A stretch of 64,000 nt of DNA from Prionace glauca (taxonomy: Eukaryota > Chordata > Chondrichthyes > Carcharhiniformes > Carcharhinidae), in the NCBI GenBank assembly GCA_037974335.1, contig CM075755.1:22310561-22374560 (forward strand), read 5' to 3'. The notes beneath the pieces were generated by a model. The model did not search any database, was not told where the DNA came from, and was given only the letters and a program-made list of their open reading frames with translations. Of the stretch, positions 34,931 to 46,880 are shown piece after piece. Within the stretch, counting starts at the first letter, position 1. The number at the start of each line of letters is the position of its first letter. Both the position numbers and the translations under genes were made by a program.

Positions 34931-35618
34931 ACGAGCCACCTGGCTTGATCAATATTAAATTTTATTTTCGTTTAGAAACAAAGAAGGCAGCTGCTGACCA
35001 GAGTTATAGAGATTGTTAATGGATTTTAACGAATGAGTAAAACACATACTAAACAAGGAAAGTACTGTATTACATTATTCCTTTGTGCACAACTATAACT
35101 TTATCATATGCACACAAAATTGTAAGGATAACAAAAGGTTCCAATCTAGCTTATACTCTAATGTTCATGGTGAGTACACTGTATATGTAAACCATCTAGC
35201 AAACTGTGACAGATGGCTGCAAAGCAGATGCTGTGGCTTTCTCACCAACTTCCCCAGATATTTGTCATACCAGGAGTCAAGTGGTTGCACTGAAACTCTG
35301 TCTTTCCCATGAGGGGTTTCCAACTGTTTCTCTTAAAGAACTTGCTTTGGACTTCTTTCCTAAGTAACACTTTCTCTTGGATATCTTTGCCAAGGATGCA
35401 CCTCCAGGGTTGCAACAGCTCCTTCTGATGTTCCTCTCCTCTGGATGACCACATGTTCCAGCTTTGCCTTTCAAGCAATCTCTCAGATATTATGTCAACA
35501 GAACACTAGAGCTTCACAGGTCTACAGAAAGAAGTTATGGATCTTCAGCTCTCTCTCTCGTCTCCTGCTTCTTACAAGCCCATACTGCTTTCTATTTGCT
35601 TTCTGCAACTTTGAATGT
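34931..35618. other. Intergenic DNA after the satellite
   Basis: Abrupt change to AT-rich non-repetitive sequence ('aacgagccacctgg..'). Overlapping frames of 65-85 codons near 35,245-35,700 show no family resemblance. Confidence 0.35.
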
Positions 35619-35775
35619 AAGAACATAAGAAATAGGAGCAGGAGTAGGCCATCTAGCCCTTCGAGCCTGCCCCGCCATTCAATAAGATCATGGCTGATCT
35701 GAAGTGGATCAGTTCCACTTTCCCGCTTTCTCCCCATAACCCTTAATCCCCTTGCCTACCAAAAACCTATATGTC
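35619..35775 (-). mobile_element. CR1-like LINE 3' end fragment
   Basis: 157 bp matching the young subfamily's terminal segment (3' end complement 'taagaacataagaaatagg' and 'ggctgatctgaagtgg'). It is severely 5' truncated. Confidence 0.85.
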
Positions 35776-37332
35776 TTTTATCTTGGAGACCTTTTCCTCT
35801 ACTCCTCACTCTTCATTTCGCCCAACAGGATCTGTGCACAATGCCTGTACTTGTCCTTGACTTAGCTGTTGTCTTGGGATTTTATCCTCTCTATCTCCCT
35901 GGTTTCTGGAACTTTCTTCTTTAGTTTGGGGCATGTTCTCTGTCCCTCTGCACACCCTGCCTGTGCCAGCAGTTTCTATGAGCTGGTGTTTTCTTCTGGG
36001 TCCTTCTCCAACTGAATTAAAACTACTTTTTTCTGTCTCTGTTGACCCCTTTACACTAAGAAAAGTAGTTTTCCTTAGTCTAAAAGTTATTAAAACCTCA
36101 TTAAAATTTACATCTCCTTTAAAGTCCTTTACAGTGAATTTAAAACTCAAGTTGCCTTAACACAACTGCAGAAATATAAACTAAGCTTAAACTTGAAGGG
36201 AACACATTATCTTAAAGCTCCAGTTACATGCAACACATACAAATACAAACATCATTGTCACAAATTTGCATAGCCATTCACCATGAGCGCAGAAGTGAAA
36301 CCCAGAAAACGAGAATTTTTCCAGCAAGCTCTTGTTTCCTGATTCTCCCTGTGCCTCCTCCGCTGGGATGTAAGGAGAAAGACTGGAAGCCTCATTTCAA
36401 TATATTTAAACATGATTCGTAAGCCTTCCACCCACATTAGGAACTTCCCCTTTGCTGATGTGATGTCACATTGGTGAGGTTTACAACTGCTTTTATGAAA
36501 ATGGGAACCAATGTGAAGGGAACTCGCTGGGGGGGGGGGGTGCATCAGTAGCTTTAAACCCCACCGGGGGAAAAGGGGCATGAATGGGCAGTACTCTAGC
36601 ACTGCCCCTTGGCACTGGCAATACCGGACAGCTCTAATGGGGAGGTGGGATTCCCCTTATCGGCTGGAAGGGTTTCCCGTGTGCATGTGGAAATAGGCTT
36701 TTCCGTGTCCACAGAGGAGGTGGGGCGGGGAAGCAGGGGGTGGGGGTGGAGGGGAAGTTCCCCCATTTCCAATGGGGAGAGTCTCCCCTGTGCGATTTGA
36801 AGTGGGAGGGGTGGGGTGGGGGGTGCAGTTTCTATATTGCCTTTTTGAGACTGGGGGCCCTTTATTCAGGATTCCCAGCAGCTGGTTCTTTACAGTGCTG
36901 CCCAGCCAGTGTTACAGCATGATCCAGATTTGTTTCTGCACAGACTGCTGGATTATCTGGCAAGAAGAGTTAGCTGTGCATCCAGAAAGTTGCACGCTGT
37001 ACGTTTTTTAAACTCAGCCAGCACTCTGTGCAGAGCATGGAAAATTCCAAACAATAACCAAAACGTACAGCCCAGATTTTCCAGCCTCATCCGTTGCTCG
37101 GATTGTCTGGTCCCTCAGCTGCAAATGGCTGGGTGCCATATTCTCCATTCTCACTGACAGCGATGAGGGTGCATACGACATTGGAGAACCCCAGCCTAAC
37201 TCTATTTCCTAACACATTCTACTCTACAGTCATTGCCCTCAATAAGGAAAATGTAGTTTCAGTTTTGTGATTAAACAATCACCAAATGTCTTTTTGGCTA
37301 AATTTGCTTGTTTTTGTTGTTATCCCATGGTA
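35776..37332 (-). other. Gene A 3' flank and presumed 3' UTR
   Basis: The sequence immediately left of the gene A stop should be its 3' UTR. A G12 run lies at 36,529-36,540. No other gene or repeat is recognised, apart from a weak resemblance of 37,060-37,190 to 46,220-46,300 ('ttctccattct'). Confidence 0.4.
36861..36866 (-). terminator. Candidate polyadenylation signal of gene A
   Basis: AATAAA on the minus strand, about 470 bases past the gene A stop codon. Only the hexamer and its placement support it. Confidence 0.25.
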
Positions 37333-37520
37333 TTACTGACTCATATTATTCAGAGGGATAGTATTCTGATTTCCATTGCACACTGGTGAATTTCTGGTAA
37401 CATTATACAACCCTCTTCTTTTGTCAATGTGATTGTAGTAGAACAGCACGATGATAAAAATGATGATGATGATGATGATGATGATTATTGCATATATCCA
37501 CCAGCTGGTATTTATTTCAT
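37333..37520 (-). CDS. Gene A last exon: transmembrane helix and cytoplasmic tail
   Basis: Phase-1 exon after acceptor 'tgtttttacag', running 62 codons to TAA. It opens with EINTS, then the helix: WWIYA, ten consecutive Ile, FIIVLFYY. The Ile run is written ATA, ATC x8, ATT, i.e. an in-frame (ATC)8 microsatellite. The basic stop-transfer region is NHIDKRRGLYN, placed like the NRQRKIKKYR segment of ICAM1. The tail ends NNMSQ and contains many Asn and Ser but no ITIM/ITAM. The phase fits the D4 exons (VT|D). It was missed by simple reading-frame searches because it has no internal early Met. Confidence 0.85.
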
Positions 37521-37619
37521 CTGTAAAAACATGAATAAAAATACAAATCAGTTGATTTCAAAGCAAAATATTCTGAAACTCCTGATAATTTCCAAGATCC
37601 ATAGTTCATTTATAGGTAA

Positions 37620-37737
37620 ACTGCAGTGGTTCAGAAATGCAGTTCAGCACCACTTTCTCAAAGGTCATTCTCAAGAGATAGGCAATATGTGCTGGCTGGA
37701 CCAAAGACACAAACATCCCGTGAAAGAATAAATAAAT
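37620..37737 (+). repeat. SINE 3' fragment (second family)
   Basis: 'caatatgtgctggctgg' and 'catcccgtgaaagaataaat' match the 3' region of the SINE copy ending near 54,330. Confidence 0.55.
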
Positions 37738-38240
37738 ACATTTCATGGAATCCCCAAGTCTGCATATTCTCAACTATTGGCTGTGTTTCAAGTTGTAGTC
37801 TTTAACTTACTTAATTCCAGCCCACAATGTGGACAGTTCTGGATTGCTCATACACCCCTTGTCCCTCTGATACATCTAGTTCATTTACTTATTTGATCCA
37901 TTCTCCTCCACAATCTCTGACATTGAGTGAACAGGATTTGGTGTGGATAAGTTTCAGACGACCTCAAGTTTATGTATGGTAGAAGGCAAAATGGCAGCCA
38001 TAAGGAATAGTGGGGTTTCAGCAGCAAACTAATTCAGGCATCCATCAACCTACAAAAGTGAAAATATTGATCTTGGTAATGGTGTGGATATGTGATTGAA
38101 AGCACATGAAATACGATACCAGGGCCCAGACTTCTGCTGCTCAGGCAGATAGCTCAGGTCAGGAAATTTCCCAGGTCGCTGGACTGATTTTGGTAGAAAG
38201 GCCCTGAATGGTGCAATTTTCTGTTGAGCTGGGGGGAAGC

Positions 38241-38264
38241 GGGGGGGGGGGGGGGGGGGGGGGG
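38241..38264. repeat. Poly-G tract (G24)
   Basis: Uninterrupted run of 24 G preceded by 'ggggggaagc', in the last intron of gene A. On the gene A sense strand it is a C run. Length is often uncertain in assemblies. Confidence 0.9.
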
Positions 38265-38879
38265 TCTGTGGTATAAAATTAGGCCCACTGCTCCTGGAAG
38301 CAGATTAGAAGTGACTACAGAGGTAGCTGAAGGCTGGTTATAAGGCCTACATTGGTTCTCTGGAATATTGCCCCTGTTGTATTAAAGCTATTCAGTCATT
38401 CATCCTGACTTTTCAAACCCCTCACTCCCCATGGCCCCTTAGACTCCCATACCAACTCAATGACAGTTCATGCTTGCTATCCATCCCAGTTTGATCTCTT
38501 ATCCCCTACATGCTAAATTATGAGTCTTCTATGATCATTAATTCAAAATACATTCTGTACAAAATCCATGGGCCCTACTGTAACTGGCATATGTAAAACT
38601 GCCCACTTAAAAGAATACAACCTTCTTAGGAAAAATACTGCATTTCCTACAATGCTATAAAACTGTTGGTATTTAAAGTATAACTAACAGAAGCTTCCTA
38701 AGATTTTGCAAGCAAATATTGAGACATTGACAAAAGAGATCACAGGAAGAACAACTTAATATAATCACTTAAAGATACCAATCAAGCAAAGTTGACTATT
38801 TACTCTACATGTCAAAACAGAATCCTCCTGAAAAATTCCATTCATGCAATTGGCATCTCAAGCAGCAACCCTAATGAGG

Positions 38880-39066
38880 AAGGGTTTAAGAATTCTTAGG
38901 AGATTCATTAGCAACATTTAAGAGGCATCTTGTCAGATAGGTGAATAGGCAGTGAATGGAGGGAAACAGACTGCGTAGAGGGAAAAGGCCTTCGGTTTAG
39001 AAAGATGCCACATGTCAGCACAGGCTTGATGGGCCGAAGGGCCTGATCCTATGCTGTACTGTTTGT
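38880..39066 (+). mobile_element. CR1-like LINE 3' end, old
   Basis: 'ttagcaacatttaagaggcatc' and 'gatgggccgaagggcctgatc' followed by 'tgctgtactgtttg' form a CR1 3' terminus of another subfamily. The coding part is lost. Confidence 0.7.
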
Positions 39067-40068
39067 TGACCTTTGTTATGCCTGCTTGGCTGAGAGCCAG
39101 CGCTCGTGAATGAATTAGAGTATCTTGGGACAATGGGCGTGGAAAGGGCATGAGCTAAGAGTATGAAAAGTCATTGGGTATGGGTGGGGTCATGAATTGG
39201 CATTGAGTTAGTATGGAGGCTAAAAGAGATCATGGAGTTTTATGAGGACTATGATGACTCATGGAGAGCATGGGGGCTCATGGATAGGTTGGCCTAACTC
39301 CATTAAATTTGTTGATGGCATGTAGGGGTAGGATTTACCTACCCCTGAAATAAACTTGGCCAGGTTGGGGGGCAGAGGGGGTGCACAATGCAGTCTTGCT
39401 TCCCTCTCCTTGTTTTCTGCCAGCAAAAATAGAAGCATCAGGAATGACATCTGGAATCCTTGGAATTTACTCCAATCTGTCATGTTTAAAAGCTCCAGAA
39501 TCATTGCAAAAAGTTTCCTTTGCAGAAAAAGGAATGGCAATGGTTAGGAAATGACCTCCTTTCATAGTTTCTTTAAAACCTACTTCTTTGCTTATCACTC
39601 CAGTTTGAATCTGATTTTACGAAAGTCCACTTGTACTAATGTCCCAGAGACCAGTCACAGAGTAACATTGTTAGAGTTAGGGAGCAGTTTATACATTTGC
39701 CTCTTCATCAGCAACAATGGAGTGGAACAGGAGTCTTCAACATGATGGCCGGAATTTTACCATCCCATCTACCACGGGAATTGAACCAGGCCAGGGGTGG
39801 AGCATGGGAAGGTCCGTAAACCTCAGGCAGGATTTTATGGTTTCAGGATGAACAAGGCTGTGAAACCTCAGCCAATAAATAAATAAGAGAAGTTCCTAAT
39901 TCAATGTGACACTCAGGATTGGGTTGGAGGAACTGAAATGCTTTTCCAATTCTCAAAAGCTGAAGAACTTATTTAGATTCCATACATTAACTATATTTCA
40001 CTCTCTACAGCTGCTGTCAGACCTGCTGAGATTTTCCACCAATTTCTGCTTTTGTCTCAAAAGATTAA
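39067..40068 (-). other. Gene A last intron, no coding sequence
   Basis: Noncoding. 39,748-39,845 starts 'ggccggaattttaccatccc', resembling ends of short TIR elements. Scattered pieces (39,705-39,735 and 39,895-39,970) resemble 40,863-40,980, so the exon duplication once extended further. Confidence 0.45.
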
Positions 40069-40508
40069 TTATTTATCCTTTGAATTCTGATCAATATTAC
40101 AAACTGACCTGTGACCCTGATGTCCACTTCCTTCTCATCAGTTCCATATGGATTGGTAGCTGTACATTTATAAATTCCTTGATGTCCTGATGTTGCGTGG
40201 GAAATACGGAGGATTCCAGGATGAGGAATCTCAACATTGCTGCCATTACTGGGATCTTCCCATTTTAATGTAGGTGTGGGATTTCCATTGGAATTGCAGA
40301 TCAGTGTAACCTCATCACCTTTACTAACATTTACTGGAAATCCTGACACAGTTTTGTTATTTACTGAAATAATTGTGTTTCCTGGTTTGTCTGGAAAAGA
40401 AATGTGAAATATTATGAAAAAGAAGGTGATTAGAGAGGCAGCAGTGATGGGACACAAATTCAGCCCCATTGTCAGTGAGTTCCCAATTCCAGCTGTGTCA
40501 GTGTGGGA
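40069..40508 (-). repeat. Tandem exon duplication, copy 2 (440 bp core)
   Basis: Nearly identical to 40,986-41,425 at an offset of 917 bp. It includes exon, both splice sites and about 120 bp of upstream intron. I see two differences inside the 282-bp exon. Confidence 0.9.
40109..40390 (-). CDS. Gene A exon: Ig domain D4, second copy
   Basis: 282-bp phase 1-1 exon, acceptor 'tttcttttccag', donor GTCAGTTT. It encodes an I-set/ICAM-D5-like domain: DKPGNTIISV, first core Cys in VTLICNSNG, NPTPTLKWED, second core Cys in GIYKCTATNPYG, end VDIRVT. Sequons NKT, NVS and NGS would make it heavily glycosylated. It differs from the first copy by a Val/Ile change (GDEVT here, GDEIT there) and one silent change. 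Including or skipping it keeps the frame, so protein isoforms with four or five Ig domains are possible. If only one copy were ancestral, the protein would originally have had four domains. Confidence 0.87.
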
Positions 40509-40514
40509 TATTGA

Positions 40515-40856
40515 ATCCCCACAGTTCTGAAAGAGGTCATTCGGCCCATTGAGTCTTCACCAACTCTCCAAAAGAACATCTCTGCCAGGCCCTCCCCTCT
40601 GTGCTATCATCTTAACCCCATGCATTTACCATGGCTAGTCCACCTAACCTACACTTCTTTAGACACAAAGGGGCAGTTTAGCGTGCTCATTCCACCTAAT
40701 CTGCACATCCTTTGACAGTTTGGGGAACCCAGAGGAAAACCACACAGACAGTGGGTGAACATGCAAATCCCACATGGAGAGTGACGCAAGGCCAGAATCG
40801 AGGCCAGGTCCTTGGCTTTATGAGGCAGCAGTGCTAACCACTGTGCCAGATTACTA
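40515..40856 (-). repeat. tRNA-derived SINE between the duplicated exons
   Basis: Full-length reverse-strand copy: tail 'ggtcattcggcccattgag', body 'ggggaacccagaggaaa', head complement 'gaggcagcagtgctaacc'. It lies in the spacer of the 917-bp duplication and is absent from the other side. Confidence 0.85.
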
Positions 40857-40985
40857 CCCTTCATCGGCAACAATGGAGTGGAACGGGAAACTTACACAAA
40901 ATAAATAATAGAATTTCACAAACGAATGGACGCCCAGGATTTAATTGGAGGAACTGAACTGATTTTTCAATCCTCCAAAGATTAC

Positions 40986-41425
40986 TTATTTATCCTTTGA
41001 ATTCTGATCAATATTACAAACTGACCTGTGACCCTGATGTCCACTTCCTTCTCATCAGTTCCATATGGATTGGTAGCTGTACATTTATAAATTCCTTGAT
41101 GTCCTGATGTTGCGTGGGAAATACGGAGGATTCCAGGATGAGGAATCTCAACATTGCTGCCATTACTGGGATCTTCCCATTTTAATGTAGGTGTGGGATT
41201 TCCATTGGAATTGCAGATCAGTGTAATCTCATCACCTTTACTAACATTTACTGGAAATCCTGACACAGTTTTGTTATTTACTGAAATGATTGTGTTTCCT
41301 GGTTTGTCTGGAAAAGAAATGTGAAATATTATGAAAAAGAAGGTGATTAGAGAGGCAGCAGTGATGGGACACAAATTCAGCCCCATTGTCAGTGAGTTCC
41401 CAATTCCAGCTGTGTCAGTGTGGGA
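40986..41425 (-). repeat. Tandem exon duplication, copy 1 (440 bp core)
   Basis: Counterpart of 40,069-40,508. Upstream intron bases through 'cagctgtgtcagtgtggga' are identical in both. Similarity drops sharply outside the core. Confidence 0.9.
41026..41307 (-). CDS. Gene A exon: Ig domain D4, first copy
   Basis: 282-bp phase 1-1 exon with the same borders as the second copy. The split codon joins D3 to give VY-DKPGN, the usual inter-domain linker style of ICAMs. The core Cys pair is about 43 residues apart, a short C2/I-set fold. NPTPTLKWE plus the YKC motif resembles domain 5 of ICAM1 (NPLPELKC; TYLCRA). Three sequons. As the extended near-membrane domain, it probably acts as spacer or dimer interface rather than ligand site; this is inferred from ICAM biology. 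Confidence 0.87.
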
Positions 41426-41623
41426 CACATTCCACAGTTTGCCCAGAAACCAAGGCCGAAAAGATCAATGTTGGAAAACAGGTACCTCTGATCCAGTATA
41501 GTGCTGGGAGTGCACAGCCCATCAGATTAAATCAAGCTGCTCTTTCGTAATCCAGAACACACGCTGGAATTACTTAAAACAATGAATAAAATATTCACTC
41601 ATAACAATATTTGTTAAGATGAA

Positions 41624-44399
41624 ATAGAACATAAGAACATAAGAAATAGGAGCAGGAGTCGGCCATCTAGCCCTTCGAGCCTGCCCCGCCATTCAATAAG
41701 ATCATGGCTGATCTGTCATGGCTCAGTTCCACTTTCTCGCTTTCTCCCCATAACCCTTAATCCCCTCTCTTATCAAAAACCCATCAACCCACATCTTAAA
41801 AATATTTAGCGAGGCAGCCTCCACCACTTCAACGGGCAGAGAATTCCAGAGATTCACCACCCTTTGAGTGAAGAAGTTCCTCCTCAACTCCGTTCTAAAC
41901 CGCCCCCCCCCCTTTATCTTGAGGCTGTGCCCCCTAGTCCTACTGTCTTTTTTGAGCGGGAAGAGTCTCTCCACCTCTATCCTATCCATCCCATTCATCA
42001 TCTTATATGTCTCAATGAGATCTCCCCTCATTCTTCTAAACTCTAACGAGTACAAGCCTAGTTTATTCAGCCTCTCCTCATAGCTCAATCCCCTCATCTC
42101 CGGTATCAGCCTAGTAAACCTCCTCTGCACTCCCTCCAGGGCCAAAATATCCTTGCGCAGGTGCGGCGCCCAAAACTGCACACAGTACTCCAGCTGCGGC
42201 CTCACCAATGCCCTATACAGCTGCAGCAAGACCTCCCTACTTTTATATTCAATCCCCTTCGCTATGAAGGCCAGCATCCCATTCGCCTTCCTGACCACCT
42301 GCTGCACCTGCAAGCTGGGTTTTTGTGACTCATGCACAAGGACCCCGAGGTCCCTCTGCAGCGTCGCCTGCTGCAGTTTTTCGCCACGTAAGTAATAGTC
42401 CTTCCTACCATTCTTCCTACCAAAGTGGACCACCTCACACTTGCCAACATTAAATTCCATTTGCCATTTCCTGGCCCATTCGCCCAGCCTATCTAGATCC
42501 TTCTGCAGACTCTCCACACCCTCCGCACAATTTGCCTTTCCCCCAATCTTGGTGTCATCAGCAAATTTCGACACCCTGCACTCGGTTCCCTCCTCCAGAT
42601 CATCTATATAAATGGTAAATAGCTGAGGCCCCAGCACCGACCCCTGGGGCACCCCACTAGTCACCAACCGCCAATCCGAATAGCACCCATTGACCCCCAC
42701 TCTCTGCCTCCTATTTGACAACCAATCCTCTATCCACGCTAACACCCTACCCCCAACTTCATGTCCCCTGACCTTCTGCAATAACCTCTTATGAGGTACC
42801 TTGTCAAATGCCTTCTGAAAATCTAGAAAGACCACATTCACTGGCTCTCCTCTATCCACTGCCCTAGACACATCCTCATAGAACTCCAGTAAATTTGTCA
42901 GACACGACTTCCCTTTAATGAAACCGTGTTGCGTTCGCCCTATCAAGCAATTCCCTTCAAGATGCCTCGCAATTTCCTCCTTAATGACGGATTCTAACAT
43001 TTTACCTACAACAGACGTTAAACTAACCGGCCTATAATTCCCTGCCTTTTGCCTGGCACCCTTCTTAAACAACGGCGTAACATTAGCTGTTTTCCAATCT
43101 TCCGGCACTTTCCCGGAATCCAGCGACGTCTGGAAAATAACCACCAAGGCATCCACTATAACCTCCGCCATTTCTTTCAGAACCCTCGGATGCATTCTAT
43201 CCAGTCCTGGGGACTTGTCCACAATCAGCCCCTCCAGTCTGTCGAGCACCGCCTCTCTAGTAACAGTAATGTCATTAAGACCCTCCATTCCTACCACCTT
43301 GCCATCGCTAACACCCGGCAAATTATTCACGTCCTCCTCCGTGAAGACAGAAACAAAAAAGTTATTCAAGACCTTAGCCATATCCCCATCCCCTACCACT
43401 AGCTCCCCTTTCTCATCCTCTAAAGGACCAACGTTCACCCTCGCCAGCCTCTTCCTTTTTATATATTTATAAAAACTCTTGCTATCCTTTTTTATATTAA
43501 GTGCTAGCCCAGCCTCATAGCTTCTCCTACCCTCCTTTATCAACTTCTTTGTCAATCTTTGTTGACATTTAAACCTTTCCCAATCTTCTTCTCGCCCACT
43601 ACTCTTAGCTACTCTAAATTCCTCCGCTTTTAATTTAACATTTTCCTTCACCTCCTTCGTTATCCACGGCTTATTACCTCTCCTCCTACTGTCCTTTTTA
43701 ACCATCGGAATAAATTTCTGCTGAGCACCAAGAAAGATCTCCTTAAAGATCCTCCACTGCTCCTCAGCAGACCTACCTTCCAACGCACTCCCCCAGTCCA
43801 CATTCGCCAATTCTTCTCTCATCCTACCATACTCTCCTCTATTCAAACAAAGGACGTGTGTCCGGGAACCCACTTTCTCCTCCTCCATCTGCACCAGAAA
43901 CTCCACCATACAATGATCACTCTCTCCAAGAGGATCCTTCACCGCAAGGTCCCTAATTCTACCCGCCTCATTACATAGCACCAGATCCAAGATAGCTTGC
44001 TCCCTCGTCGGCTCCAACACACACTGTTCAAGGAAATTATCCCGGCAGCATTCCAAGAACTCCTCCTCGAGCCCACCTCGTCCAACATGGGTCGACCAAT
44101 CAATATGCAGATTGAAATCTCCCATAACTACTGCCGTCCCATTCCTGCACGCCGCACTTATTTGCGTGTTAACAGCCCGCCCCACCTCCAGATCATTATT
44201 CGGGGGCCTATAGATGACACCCACCAACGTCTTCCTCCCTTTGCTGTTCCTAATCTCCACAACGATTCCACTTTCTGCTCTTTGGCTCCTATATCATCCC
44301 TTGCTACCACCTTGATACTATCCTTAATCAGCAGAGCTACGCCACCCCCTCTTTCCTCCTGCCTATCCTTCCTAAACACTTGATAGCCCTGTACATTAC
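41624..44399 (-). mobile_element. Young CR1 LINE with an 845-codon open ORF2 segment
   Basis: 5'-truncated copy beginning within the endonuclease (VQGYQVFRKDRQEE) and running to the 3' end 'acataagaacataagaaat' complement. A single frameshift near 44,262 separates the first about 45 residues from an uninterrupted 845-codon frame (44,260-41,723). The long frame shows [66 protein letters not shown] and FADDTKIGG. It lies in the D3-D4 intron in sense orientation to gene A. Confidence 0.92.
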
Positions 44400-45760
44400 A
44401 AGATGCAAGGACTACACAATAATGATAATGGAGGACATCAATTTTACTAGTTTGGATTGGGATTGTAGCAGAGTAAACAGTGCAAAGGGTAAGGCTTCTG
44501 AAATGTATACAAGTTTCCTGATTAGTGCTTCTCCATCCTAACAAGGAAGGGAGCAGTACTATATCTAGCTCTGAGGAACAGAGATCAGTGGCAAATGCTT
44601 TTTCTACCAGGTAGCATGTAGGGAACAGCAATCAGAATAGCCAATCATGATAATGGGTATTTGTTAACAAGGCTGAGAGTAGCAAAGTCAAGACTTTGTT
44701 GGCTTGGAGCCATTAAGGGTCAGTGAGCATTAGGGCATGAAATGAATAGGATTTATTGCTGCTTGTTAAGACACAGGTAGTAGAGTTTTGAATAACTTTA
44801 AGTTTTCAGAGGGTAGAATGTGGGAGAATGTGGTAGAATGTAGTGCAATAAAACAATTAAGTCAGGATAGAAAAGAGATGAATGGTGAACAATGGTGTTG
44901 CCCAGGGCTCAATATTAGGATTGCTGCCTTTTTCTATATACTGTACATTAATAACCTCAACCTGGGCAAACAAGACACAACTTTTGCAGATGACACAAAA
45001 CTTGGAAAAAATAGTAAAGAATGAGGAGAACATTAAAGGCCTTTCTTTGTAGGACATAAACTAATGAGATGGACAGATCCATGGTAGATAAAATTTAATG
45101 CAGAGAAGTGTAAAGTGATAGCTTTCTATATTCTTCTTACTGAAGTGTAATATGAATTAGATGGCACAAATATAAAAGAGATGAAGAAATGGTGAGCTGT
45201 GGGTGTTTATACAGAAATCTTTGACAGCAATTGGATCAGATCTGAAGATTATGAGAAAATGTAATGGAATCTTTGGCTTTATTAATAGAGGCATAGAGAA
45301 CAAAAGCAAGGTAGGTTTGTTAAATGAATATAACCTTATAAATCACTAGCCAGGCCTCAATAGGAGGACTATATTCAATTCTGGAAACAACACTTTTAGA
45401 ATGCCTTGGAGAGGATGCAAGAGAGTTGTAGAATGGTACAAGGGATGAGGGATATGTGGAAAGCCTGGAAAAGCTGGGATTGTACCTCTTAGTATAGTGA
45501 AAACCAAGAGGAGATCTGATCAAAATGTTCAAAATGATGAACCAATTTAGTAGAGAAATAAGGAGAAGCAGTTTTCAGTAGCAGATCGTTGACCAGAGAC
45601 CCAGATTTAAAGTGATAAGAAAGAGAACCAGAGGTGAGATATGGAAACTACTTTCTCAAACAACAATTTGTTGTGATCTGGAATGCATCGCCTATAATGA
45701 CAGTAGATGCAGATTCAATAGTGACTTTCAAAAGCGAGTGAGGTAATTACTTGAGCTACA
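44400..45760 (+). mobile_element. Old LINE, plus strand, decayed
   Basis: 'ggtgttgcccagggctcaatattagg' and 'acttttgcagatgacacaaaacttgg' encode degraded VPQGSILG and FADDTKLG blocks. Downstream pieces (45,060-45,720) match CR1 C-terminal order (M-R-K-C-N-G..., 'ttattaatagaggcatagag'). Many stops are present. It abuts the truncated end of the young minus LINE. Confidence 0.7.
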
Positions 45761-45769
45761 TACACACAC

Positions 45770-45910
45770 ATAAATCAGGAGCAGGGGTAGGCCATTCAGC
45801 CCCACCATTCAACAACATTGTGGCTGATTTCTTTGTGGCATCACCTCCACATTCTGAAAACACCCAATCTTCAGTACAATCTTTCTCCACAAAGTTTGGG
45901 TAATTAGATC
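45770..45910 (-). mobile_element. CR1-like 3' end fragment, old
   Basis: 'aggagcaggggtaggccattcagcccc' segment and 'gtggctgatttctttgtgg' match a CR1 3' terminus in reverse. Confidence 0.65.
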
Positions 45911-46880
45911 TGTCCTTCAGCAGTGCTCATAAGCTAAACGTCAGCTATTCATTCTTCACAGCCGTGTATAATTACTGCCATTGAAAATACTATTCTAACA
46001 TTCTCCATCCCTCATTAAATAGGTTCTATTATTATCCTTTATATTACAGCAGCCCACTACGACTCAGTTTTCCTCATTCCTTTCCACGTGGATGTGTCTT
46101 GTCTTCACTTAGTATGTTTCCCAATGGTCTACCCAGGACATGCACCTTGTTATGTCGGGGTGATTGTACTTTGTGGCACAATGCACTGGCATAGTTTTCC
46201 CACCTCACCCACAGCGAGATTCTCCAGTTTTGCTATTGGCTGAGCACCAAATTCTCCATTCTTGCTGGCAGCAGTAGCAGAATGTGCAAGACTGAGAGTT
46301 CCAGCCAATGTTTCCACTTAGCCTATCCTGTAGCTTTTGTTTCTCTTCCACCAAAAAGAACCACTGGTTGGTTCTTTTTGGACTATCTGATAGATGATTA
46401 TTTTTAGTGCAATTAATTAAGGTATCATTCTATCCTTACCAAATATATAATCTTCATCACTGAACATAACTCTTGTCTCTTGTTAAGTACTGATTTCTTT
46501 GTTAAGATGAAACAGATCACTGTGTTTATAATCCAAACTACACAGTCACTGTTTTCAACATTTTCTTATGATCCTCAAGTGTCAGCAACATTTCCTGCAA
46601 ATCAGGTAATAGCAAGTGTCACAAATACTCTCTGAAGCAGCTTCTCTTTGATTACGTAGGATATGTAGCCCAGCAACAGGCCCTCCCACCCAATTAGCCA
46701 GCTCTTATGTCCCACTCAGGCTCATTATCTGAATATGTAAATGTGTCAATAAACTTCCAAACTCAATGGGAGGGATCTTATTGTTTGAAATGATGTAAGT
46801 CAGACATGCTGCAATATTAACTACCATGAACTATCCAAATGTTATCTGAATGTAATGATGCCAATAAACAGGATTCTTAC
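45911..46880 (-). other. Gene A intron D3-D4, no recognised feature
   Basis: Noncoding. 46,210-46,310 has a short repeat-like 'ttctccagttttgctattgg' segment; otherwise nothing. Confidence 0.35.
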
